A stretch of DNA of 17,950 nucleotides, from assembly GCA_034431435.1 (NCBI GenBank), contig DAOUDG010000046.1:1-17950 (forward strand). The letters run 5' to 3'. The notes beneath the pieces are model-generated. The model did not search any database, was not told where the DNA came from, and saw only the letters and a list, made by a program, of their open reading frames with translations. This DNA comes from JAHCIE01 sp034431435. Its GTDB lineage: Bacteria; Chloroflexota; Anaerolineae; Epilineales; JAHCIE01. Made by a program: the position numbers and the translations under genes. Shown here one piece after another: positions 1-6,598 of the stretch (positions within the stretch are counted from its first letter, which is position 1; the number at the start of each line of letters is the position of its first letter).

Positions 1-1043
1 GCCTGTCCGCTGTGGGTCAGCCGCCGCGCCTCGCCCCCGCTCGCCACCAGCCACACATCCGGCACATTCGTTCCGCTGCTGAAGCTGACCGCCAGCCGCC
101 GGCCGTCGGGTGACCAGGCCAGGGGCTGGTCCGCGCCCGGGTCACGGCAGATGGGCAGCACGCTGATCACACCCCTCGGCAACCTCGTCACGCCCGGCAA
201 CCGCTGGCGCGTCGCCGTGTCGAGAAAGCGCAGGTCACTGTAGCCATCCGCATTCACCGAGTAGGCCAGTGTCTGCCCGTCGGGCGACAGGGCTATGGCT
301 TCCACGTCCCACGGCGTTTCATCCAGGTGCGTCAGCCCGCCGTCGGCCAGGTCCAGGCAGGCGAGGGCGACGGTGTCGCGCCCCTGGTCTGTCGCCAGGT
401 ACAGCCTCTGCCCATTGGCCGCCCAGGCGATGCCCCGGTAGACCGCCTTGCCCTGGTGGGGCGTCAGGTAGGTCGTCTGGCCGCTGGCGAGATCCAACAG
501 CAGCAGGTCGTCGTCCAGCGAGCCGTTGACCCGCAGGAGGACGAGCTTCGTCCCGTCGGGCGAGAAGGGACCAGCCAGGGTATAGGCGTCGGCCTGGTAG
601 ACGCAGCGCGTCTCGCCCGTCGCCAGGTGGTGGGTGTAGACGTCGAAGAACTGGGGGTGACGGCGGTTGGAGGCGAAGGCCAGGCTCTGCCCGTCGGCCG
701 ACCAGTCGCCCCAGTAATGGAAGGCATCGGGGCGCTGGGTGAGGTCGGTGACACGGGCGGCGTCGGGGCTAAGAAGGTAGAGCTGCTGCTGCTCGTTGCC
801 GCCACTGTCCATACCGAAGACGAGGTGGCCGCCGACAGGGGCGTAGCGAGCAAAGTTGACGCGCTCGGCGGCGAAGGTGAGCTGGTCGGGCCAGCCGCCG
901 ACGGTATCGATGGACCACACCTGGGGCACACCCGTGATGTCGGTGACGAAGGCAACGCGCGCGCCGGTCGGATCGAAGGTGGCCCCGCCCGCCGCGCGGA
1001 TGTTCAGGAACTGGGAGAAGGGGAAGCGCCCATTGTACCGCAT
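1..1043 (-). CDS. S9-type peptidase / TolB-like beta-propeller protein, N-terminal part (cut by window edge)
   Basis: The minus-strand frame is open from an ATG at 1043 to the window edge, about 347 codons with no stop, so the C-terminus lies outside. The protein begins MRYNGRFPFSQF and then shows repeated propeller blades with the signature SPDG or SADG followed by a hydrophobic strand (WSADGQSLAF, FSPDGTKLVL, LSPDGQTLAY, WSPDGRRLAV). This is the WD40-like/TolB propeller seen at the N-terminus of dipeptidyl aminopeptidase/acylaminoacyl-peptidases of family S9, where it gates access to a C-terminal alpha/beta-hydrolase domain. No catalytic residues can be checked because that domain would lie beyond position 1. 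No signal peptide is visible, so a cytoplasmic location is likely. A GAGGTG stretch precedes the ATG; an in-frame GTG 12 bases upstream is an alternative start. A stand-alone propeller protein remains possible. Confidence 0.8.
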   Translation of the reverse strand, partial: MRYNGRFPFSQFLNIRAAGGATFDPTGARVAFVTDITGVPQVWSIDTVGGWPDQLTFAAERVNFARYAPVGGHLVFGMDSGGNEQQQLYLLSPDAARVTDLTQRPDAFHYWGDWSADGQSLAFASNRRHPQFFDVYTHHLATGETRCVYQADAYTLAGPFSPDGTKLVLLRVNGSLDDDLLLLDLASGQTTYLTPHQGKAVYRGIAWAANGQRLYLATDQGRDTVALACLDLADGGLTHLDETPWDVEAIALSPDGQTLAYSVNADGYSDLRFLDTATRQRLPGVTRLPRGVISVLPICRDPGADQPLAWSPDGRRLAVSFSSGTNVPDVWLVASGGEARRLTHSGQ

Positions 1044-1137
1044 ACAACACCTCACCTGCTGATGATTGGCGGCGGACTATGATTCGGTCGGGGGGCCATA
1101 GCGTCAGCGTTACCAGCAGCGCGGCGGGATATCTCCG

Positions 1138-1911
1138 CTAGGTATTGTACGCGCCCCGTAGATCGTTGATGCGCACCGTAAGCAGTTCGCGCACCATGCG
1201 CAGCGTATCTTGTACCGGCCGGACGCGGCTGTCGGTCTGATAGTACCAATCGATGGGCACTTCCACGATGCGGTAGCCGCGCTTGCGGGCGATGTACAGG
1301 ACCTCCACGTCGAAGCCCCAACCGCTGAGCGTCTGGTGGGCGAACACGTCGCGCGCCACCTCGCGCCGAAAACACTTGAAGCCGCACTGGGTATCCTGGA
1401 ACCCAGGCACGGCGAGGAGCTTGACCAGGCCATTGAATACCCGCCCCATGAGATGGCGCATTGGCGGCTCGTCGTAGCGCACGGCGCCCGGCGCTTCCCG
1501 CGAGGCGATGGCAATGTCGTAGTCGGGTCGGACGCCGCCGGGGAAGAAGCGGTCCAGTTCAGTGATGGGCATCGATAGATCGGCGTCGGCCATGAACAGC
1601 CAGTCACCCTCGGCCGCCAGCATACCCTCGCGCACGGCGTTGCCCTTGCCGCGCGTGCGCGCCTGGATCAGCTTGAGCCGTGGGGCGTCGGGCAGCATGG
1701 CGCGCACGATGTCGGCCGTGGCATCGGTGCTGCCGTTCTCCACCACGATGACTTCGGCGGTATAGGGCTGACCGGCCAGATAATCCAGAATCCTGGTGAG
1801 GGAGGCGGGGAGGCGGCTCGCCTCGTTATAGGCCGGGATAATGATCGACAGAAAGGGCGTGGTTGGTGTCTCTTCCCGAATGCTCCCGGCAGCCTGCCTG
1901 GACGCTTCCAT
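1138..1911 (-). CDS. Family 2 glycosyltransferase, dolichyl-phosphate-glucose-synthase-like
   Basis: This 257-residue GT-A fold enzyme likely transfers a sugar from a nucleotide sugar to a polyprenyl phosphate or related membrane acceptor. Residues 21-30 read LSIIIPAYNE, the classic GT2 start. The nucleotide-binding region follows (VIVVENGSTDAT, about 54-65), then the metal-binding DAD at 109-111 within FMADADLSMP. The later DTQCGFKCFRREVA and GWGFDVEVLYIARKRGYRIVEVPIDW segments are characteristic of the DPG-synthase/DPM1-like subgroup. There is no membrane segment. The ATG at 1911 follows a GGATGAGGA stretch. A promoter fits 1955-1983, so the gene may be transcribed separately as well as by readthrough from the glycan genes upstream. 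The donor and acceptor cannot be read from sequence. Confidence 0.9.
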   Translation of the reverse strand: MEASRQAAGSIREETPTTPFLSIIIPAYNEASRLPASLTRILDYLAGQPYTAEVIVVENGSTDATADIVRAMLPDAPRLKLIQARTRGKGNAVREGMLAAEGDWLFMADADLSMPITELDRFFPGGVRPDYDIAIASREAPGAVRYDEPPMRHLMGRVFNGLVKLLAVPGFQDTQCGFKCFRREVARDVFAHQTLSGWGFDVEVLYIARKRGYRIVEVPIDWYYQTDSRVRPVQDTLRMVRELLTVRINDLRGAYNT

Positions 1912-1954
1912 GACGAATCCTCATCCGTGACGTAGCGGCGCGGGCGCCGCGCGA

Positions 1955-1983
1955 ATCATACTCGCCCGCGCGACCTTAGTCAA
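1955..1983 (-). promoter_or_regulatory. Sigma-70 type promoter for the DPG-synthase-like gene
   Basis: On the minus strand TTGACT (1978-1983) and TATGAT (1955-1960) are separated by exactly 17 bp. The -35 overlaps the stop codon of the upstream glycosyltransferase. The predicted transcript start lies near 1948, giving a leader of about 37 bases to the ATG at 1911. The call rests on consensus matching only. Confidence 0.55.
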
Positions 1984-2929
1984 TCAGTAGTGGGTCCAGG
2001 TCGGCGAGGTTCACACGCCGCCGCGCCTGGACCTCGCGTCGCTTGCGCAGCACGGCCGGCAACCCGAGCAGCCCGGCCAGCTGGCCGCGCAGCCGCGCCC
2101 GCGCCGCGTCGCCGCGCCAGGCCCGCAGCGCGCCCCAGGTGACGCTGAGTTGCGCGCCCAGGATCCGCGGCCAGTCGCGGCGCAGCCACTCGGCAGGGTA
2201 GTCCTTGGCGATAAGCCACACACTATTGCGGCCCGTGTAGTAGGACGCTGTGACGCCGCCCCCCGTCGCGCTCAGCTTGTGGTAGACGACGGCGGTGGGG
2301 ACAAAGACGCATTGATAGCCCCGCAACTGCGCCCGCCACGCCAGGTCCACGTCTTCCAGGTTGAAGAAGAAGTCCTCATCGAGCAGGCCCACGTCGTCCA
2401 GCATGGCGCGGCGATAGGCGACCGCCCCGCCGCACGCGCTGAACACCGGCCCCTCGTAGTCGTACTGGCCGTGGTCCTCTTCCCACACCCCGCGGCTATT
2501 GGCCTGCCCGGTGCGGCTGAACGTGTCCCCCGCTGAGTGCAGCACCGTGCGCCGGTCGAACAGGCGCAGCTTGGCCGCCGCGAAACCCGCCGCGTGGTGG
2601 TCATCCAGGGCGCGGACCAGCTCCGCCAGCCAGGCCGGGTCGGCTTCGGTGTCGTTGTTGAGCAGGGCAATCACGTCGCCGCGCGCCGCCTCGATACCCC
2701 GGTTCACCGCCCCGGCGAAGCCCTGGTTTGTCGGCAGTGCGACGACCTGCGCCTCCGGGTAGTTGGCCGCCAGCAGCCCGCGCGACTCATCTGTCGAGGC
2801 GTTGTCGACAACGATGACCTCGATGGGCGCGTAGGTCTGCCGCCGCAACGCATCCAGGCACGTCGGCAGGTGCGACGCGCCGTTCCAGTTGGGAATGATG
2901 ACCGAGACCAGGGGAGGGGTAAGTGTCAT
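1976..2929 (-). CDS. Family 2 glycosyltransferase, rhamnosyltransferase-like
   Basis: This 317-residue protein opens with VSVIIPNWNG (residues 8-17) and VIVVDNASTDES (about 38-49), followed by NNDT at 91-94, which carries the metal/nucleotide-sugar-binding aspartate. ACGGAVAYRRAML and the acidic FFFNLEDVDLAWRAQLRGY segment are typical of the WcaE/RfbF-like GT2 group that adds rhamnose and other sugars to O-antigen or exopolysaccharide. The C-terminal 70 residues are basic and could lie along the membrane. The gene starts 15 bases after the stop of the dTDP-4-dehydrorhamnose reductase gene, so a dTDP-rhamnose donor is a reasonable inference but not proven. The start has no strong ribosome-binding site, consistent with translational coupling. 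Confidence 0.88.
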   Translation of the reverse strand: MTLTPPLVSVIIPNWNGASHLPTCLDALRRQTYAPIEVIVVDNASTDESRGLLAANYPEAQVVALPTNQGFAGAVNRGIEAARGDVIALLNNDTEADPAWLAELVRALDDHHAAGFAAAKLRLFDRRTVLHSAGDTFSRTGQANSRGVWEEDHGQYDYEGPVFSACGGAVAYRRAMLDDVGLLDEDFFFNLEDVDLAWRAQLRGYQCVFVPTAVVYHKLSATGGGVTASYYTGRNSVWLIAKDYPAEWLRRDWPRILGAQLSVTWGALRAWRGDAARARLRGQLAGLLGLPAVLRKRREVQARRRVNLADLDPLLID

Positions 2930-2944
2930 TGCCAGGTTGGTCCA

Positions 2945-3805
2945 CTATGCTAAACGCTCTCGACCTCGAAGACCTTCAACCAGCGCCAGATACGCAGCCA
3001 GCGCTGCCTGCCACGGACGCAGCCGAATGCCCAGCGCGGCGGCGCGGGTATTCGCCAGCGGCGCGAAAGCGGGCGGTCGGGCCGCGCGCGGGAAGCTCTC
3101 GGCGGGGGTCACCGGGATCTGCGCGCGGCCCGACGCGGCCAGAATAGCCCGCGCAAACTCATAGCGCGAGGCATAGCCTTCGTTCACCAGATGGAAGATG
3201 CCGCCGACGGGGTGGGTGATGAGCTGCCCGATGGCGTCGGCCAGGTCGTCGGCAAAAGTGGGGTTGCCGACCTCGTTCGTGACCACGCTCAGCGCGCCAC
3301 GCTCGTCGGCCAGCTCGATCATGCGGCCGACGAAGTGCCGCCCGCCCAGCCCGTAGAGCCACGCCGTCCGCGCCACCTGCGCCGAGGGGCAGGCCGCCAG
3401 CGCGCGCCGCTCCCCATCCAGCTTTGACGCCCCGTACACCGACAGGGGATGGGGCAACGCATCCTCGGTATAGGGTCTATCCGTCGCCCCGTCGAAGACG
3501 TAATCGGTGCTGACGTGGACGAGGGGCGCGCCCAGTTCAGCCGCCGCGCGCGCCACGCGCTCCGCCCCCAGGCCATTGACGCGGAAGGCTGCCTCTGGGT
3601 CGCGTTCACAGCCGTCGACGTTGGTCATGGCCGCCGCGTTGATGATACCGTCGGGGGCCAGGTCGACCAACTGGGCGAGGATCAGGGGGTCCGTTACATC
3701 CCACTTTCCCTCCCTCAGGATGAGTGGCTCGTGGCCCCAACCCGGCAGCCGCCGCGCCAGGGCGCGCCCCAACTGCCCGCCTGCGCCGAGGATGGCGATG
3801 CGCAC
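2945..3805 (-). CDS. rfbD: dTDP-4-dehydrorhamnose reductase
   Basis: The enzyme reduces dTDP-4-dehydro-L-rhamnose to dTDP-L-rhamnose with NAD(P)H, the last step of rhamnose donor synthesis. The 286 residues match the usual length. The Rossmann motif GAGGQLG is at residues 7-13, the catalytic Ser/Thr lies in HVSTDYVFDG (about 97-106), and the YxxxK pair is Y124 and K128 in VYGASKLDGE. The start is GTG at 3805. Its ribosome-binding site (AGGTAAGG) contains the TAA stop of the preceding phosphatase gene, only 5 bases away, so the two are probably translationally coupled. No rfbA, rfbB or rfbC is in the window, so the remaining rhamnose genes must lie elsewhere. Confidence 0.93.
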   Translation of the reverse strand: MRIAILGAGGQLGRALARRLPGWGHEPLILREGKWDVTDPLILAQLVDLAPDGIINAAAMTNVDGCERDPEAAFRVNGLGAERVARAAAELGAPLVHVSTDYVFDGATDRPYTEDALPHPLSVYGASKLDGERRALAACPSAQVARTAWLYGLGGRHFVGRMIELADERGALSVVTNEVGNPTFADDLADAIGQLITHPVGGIFHLVNEGYASRYEFARAILAASGRAQIPVTPAESFPRAARPPAFAPLANTRAAALGIRLRPWQAALAAYLALVEGLRGRERLA

Positions 3806-3810
3806 CCGCC

Positions 3811-4572
3811 TTACCTCTTGCCGTCCCGTGGCGGCAGGGGAATGGATGGCTCGTCGTGACCCACTTGAGGTGGGCGGGCGGCCATCTCCTCCCAGAGGGT
3901 GATATCTGGCGTGCCCAGGTCGCGCAGATGCAGCACGTCGTTGTAGGCCACCAGCCGCCAGTAGTAGCTCTCATCGGCGCGTCGACGTCGCTGCCAGTGG
4001 GTGATGGAGGTGTTGTGGGGAAAGAAGTCGATGCGCGGCGCAGCCAGGGTTGGCAGGCCCATGAAATAGGCGAAGGAGCCTTCGATGACCCCGCCGTGGC
4101 TGACGACGACGATGGTCTTGCCCTCATTGGCGTGGGTAATGCGATCCAGCGCCTCGCCCACGCGCAGCATGAAGGCGGGCCAGTTCTCGCCGTTGGTCGC
4201 CAGGGGGCGGAACGGGTCGCGGCGAAAGTCAGGCATACCATAGCGCACTTTGAACTCATCCAGGTGCATGCCATCGGCGTCGCCGGGCCGCATCTCCTGG
4301 ACCGACTCATCCAGGCGGACAGGCACGGCCAGCGCGGGCTGGATGATCTCGGCCGTCTGGCGCGCGCGGGGCAGGTTGCTGGCGATGAGCACGTCGGCGG
4401 GAATCTCGTGGGTTGCCGCGAGGCGATCGCGCAGTCGCTCGGCCTGAGCGACGCCCAACGCGGTCAGGCCCGCGTCGCCCCGCATGCCGCCGATGATGGG
4501 TTCCACATTGCTCACGGCCTCGCCGTGACGAATCAGGTACAGGTTAGTCTTTGGCCCGCTATTCTCCGGCAT
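3811..4572 (-). CDS. Histidine phosphatase family protein (phosphoglycerate-mutase-like)
   Basis: This 253-residue branch-1 histidine phosphatase has the catalytic histidine H16 in LIRHGE (residues 13-18), the substrate-binding arginine in SNLPRARQTAE (about 65-75), an acid residue near E93 and the second histidine H159 in VVVSHGG. This set supports phosphatase or mutase activity. The substrate is unknown; in such a context it could be a sugar phosphate. A C-terminal extension of about 80 residues is longer than in minimal family members. The ATG at 4572 follows a good AGGAGCGAGG site. The gene begins 9 bases after the stop of the upstream membrane protein gene and ends 5 bases before rfbD, so these genes form one operon. 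Confidence 0.88.
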   Translation of the reverse strand: MPENSGPKTNLYLIRHGEAVSNVEPIIGGMRGDAGLTALGVAQAERLRDRLAATHEIPADVLIASNLPRARQTAEIIQPALAVPVRLDESVQEMRPGDADGMHLDEFKVRYGMPDFRRDPFRPLATNGENWPAFMLRVGEALDRITHANEGKTIVVVSHGGVIEGSFAYFMGLPTLAAPRIDFFPHNTSITHWQRRRRADESYYWRLVAYNDVLHLRDLGTPDITLWEEMAARPPQVGHDEPSIPLPPRDGKR

Positions 4573-4581
4573 GCCTCGCTC

Positions 4582-6537
4582 CTATTGCAGTGAAATACTA
4601 TGCGCTGGCTGCCCCACGTCCTCCCAGCGGAGCGTGCCGGCCACGGCAGCAGCCGCGACCAGCCACGGCAGCAGCAGCCCGCCTACCGCGACGGTTTGCA
4701 GCCGCGTGAGGGTCCACATCTCGCCCACCACATACGATAGCGGCGGCAGGAAGCCGGTAACGGTCATGCCCGCCTGCCACCAGAAGAAGGCCAGTTCAGC
4801 CGCCAGCAACCCGACCAGGGCCAGGCAGAACTGGGCGGCCAGCCACGCCCCGCTGGCGGCAACGTCCCCCTCACCCTGCCACCACACCACCGCCACCGCT
4901 GCCGCCCCACCCCACACCAGCGCCAGCGTCGTAGCCCACAGCCCACCCCGCAGCGCACTGCCCCAATCCGCCAGCGCCCCCAGGTCTACCGTCGGTGTGA
5001 CCCACGCCCCCAGGCTCAGCGCGGCCAGCCCGACCGCCGCGGCCACGGTCAGCCGCATGGCGCGCGGGTCGTGCCGTCGCCAGAGCCAGACGAGACACGC
5101 GGTGACGGCCACCGCCACGGCCAGGGGTAGGGCGAAGGCCATCGGGCGCGCCGCGTTCAACGTATCCAGCGGCCCCAGCAGGGCCACCACCGCCGCGCCG
5201 ATCATCAGCGCACGCGCTGTCGTCACGCGCCACGCGGCGACCACCACCAACCCAGCCACCAGCGCCAGAAACGGCAGCGTGCGGCCGTCGGCCTTCTCGG
5301 CCACCGTCCGCTCGCGAATCGCATGAAGGCGGCGTTGCGCCTCGCGCACCGTCGGCTCGGCCAGCCGCCAGCCTGCCGCGTCGTTGCCCAGCATCAGCGC
5401 GGTCTGTGCGACGGGCAGGCCCGCGATCTCATCGGCGTTCACCTGGCGGTTCTGCTCTGTGCCATACACCTCAACGGCTGCGCGCTCGACGGCCAGTTTC
5501 TGCCGCGCATCGGCGACCGACAGGAGCGCGCGCACCCCATCGGACGTCTGGAGCATGTCGCCGCGCGCTGCGCCCTGGGCCAGAGCTGGCGGCCCCAGAC
5601 CCAGCAGCGCCGCCGCCGTCGGGGCAATGTCGAGCTGTGGAAGTCGGCCAAAGTCCCCGGCTCGCACGGCCCCGCCGACCATGATGAAGGGGGCGCGCGC
5701 GCCCTCCTCGCCCTCCGGCGCGTCGGTCAGCCCACGGTCGCCCGTGACGATGACCACGCTACGACGCAAGTCCAGCCCGCGCAGCAAATCCTGGACCTGG
5801 CCGTCCACCGTCTGCGCGGCCCTGTCGTACTCCGCGCTACGTGGTCCGAAGGCCGCCGCGGCCTGGGCGACGTGCCCGTAACCGACGACGGCCAGGCCGA
5901 CGTCGGCGCGGCTCAGGGCCTCGCGGGCCGCCTGGGTAGTGGTCTGGTCGGCGACGGCGGTCACGTTGTAGGAGGTGGCAGCGCCGCCCTCGATAGACTC
6001 GCCAGCCAGCACGCTCGTCCACGGCCCCTGGCCGAACACGGCCGCACGCAGGCCCGCGCGCCGCGCCGCCGCCAGTAGCGTCTCGGCCGCCAGCGGCTGG
6101 GCCGCGCCGCCGGGCGAGTCCAGCAGGGCCGCGCCGCTCCACTCTGGCGGCGCGCCCGTCAGCAGCGCGCCCCAGGTGGCCGCCAGGCTGCCAGGCTCGG
6201 TCGCCGTGACCTCGCCCCGCGCCCCGCGTCCCGCCAGATCGGCCAGCGTCGGCAGACGGCGCGCCGTATCCGCTCGCAGCCCGCTGACGACGATGAGAAG
6301 GACTGGCTGGGCAATCGGTGGGCTGGTGAGGGCGGCGCTGCCCGCGCCGGGCATCGATTTCGGCGGGTCAAGAGGGCGCACGCCAAGGGCGGGGCCTGGC
6401 GCGCGATAGTCGCGCAGGCTCGCCGCCAGTTGTCGGTGCCACCATGTCGTCGCCAGGGCGATCCCCGCCAGAAACAGCACGGCCAGAAGGGTCGGCCGCC
6501 ATGCCGGCTGCACACGTGATAGGGGCATGAATTGCAC
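4582..6537 (-). CDS. Alkaline-phosphatase-superfamily-like membrane protein, probable pseudoenzyme
   Basis: This protein of up to 651 residues has one N-terminal membrane helix (about 14-33), a soluble domain (75-320) and about six or seven membrane helices in 420-636. The soluble part resembles sulfatase/nucleotide-pyrophosphatase domains: LLIVVSGLRAD (81-90), a Thr/Ser-rich stretch leading to LLTG (about 111-128), GPRSAEY (231-237), VVIVTGDRGLTD (261-272) and QLDIAPTAAALLGL (301-314). Several metal ligands of the family appear lost. The Asp of the usual DGLR is Ser85, the His of the usual DHG is Arg268, and the later GxHG reads as an acidic GEEG. Catalysis is therefore doubtful and a binding or structural envelope role is possible. 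The start could be GTG 6537 or ATG 6528; neither has a clear ribosome-binding site. It heads the glycan operon. Confidence 0.75.
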   Translation of the reverse strand: MQFMPLSRVQPAWRPTLLAVLFLAGIALATTWWHRQLAASLRDYRAPGPALGVRPLDPPKSMPGAGSAALTSPPIAQPVLLIVVSGLRADTARRLPTLADLAGRGARGEVTATEPGSLAATWGALLTGAPPEWSGAALLDSPGGAAQPLAAETLLAAARRAGLRAAVFGQGPWTSVLAGESIEGGAATSYNVTAVADQTTTQAAREALSRADVGLAVVGYGHVAQAAAAFGPRSAEYDRAAQTVDGQVQDLLRGLDLRRSVVIVTGDRGLTDAPEGEEGARAPFIMVGGAVRAGDFGRLPQLDIAPTAAALLGLGPPALAQGAARGDMLQTSDGVRALLSVADARQKLAVERAAVEVYGTEQNRQVNADEIAGLPVAQTALMLGNDAAGWRLAEPTVREAQRRLHAIRERTVAEKADGRTLPFLALVAGLVVVAAWRVTTARALMIGAAVVALLGPLDTLNAARPMAFALPLAVAVAVTACLVWLWRRHDPRAMRLTVAAAVGLAALSLGAWVTPTVDLGALADWGSALRGGLWATTLALVWGGAAAVAVVWWQGEGDVAASGAWLAAQFCLALVGLLAAELAFFWWQAGMTVTGFLPPLSYVVGEMWTLTRLQTVAVGGLLLPWLVAAAAVAGTLRWEDVGQPAHSISLQ

Positions 6538-6549
6538 ACAGGAAAAGAC

Positions 6550-6576
6550 GCGGCGTGTCCCCGCTGGACACGCCGC
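6550..6576 (-). terminator. Perfect 11-bp hairpin after mutS2 (terminator or 5' leader hairpin)
   Basis: GCGGCGTGTCC and GGACACGCCGC form a perfect 11-bp stem with a 5-base loop. Read on the minus strand it is followed by GTCTTTT, a short U-run suited to terminating mutS2. The extended -10 at 6580-6588 would place a transcript start at about its upstream edge, so it could equally form the first bases of the downstream mRNA. Confidence 0.6.
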
Positions 6577-6579
6577 CTA

Positions 6580-6588
6580 ATTATAGCA
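6580..6588 (-). promoter_or_regulatory. Extended -10 element upstream of the membrane protein operon
   Basis: The minus strand reads TGCTATAAT, an exact TGn-TATAAT extended -10. No good -35 is present at 16-18 bp, which extended -10 promoters can tolerate. It lies between mutS2 and the alkaline-phosphatase-like gene and could drive the operon 6537 to 1976. Confidence 0.5.
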
Positions 6589-6598
6589 CAATTCGCGC

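Noticed and set aside
327..1082. Plus-strand open frame of 251 codons
   Set aside because: It lies opposite the propeller gene, whose minus-strand frame has clear repeated SPDG blades; this frame has no recognisable content.
3724..4593. Plus-strand open frame of 289 codons
   Set aside because: It is antisense to the histidine phosphatase and the start of rfbD, both of which have intact motifs.
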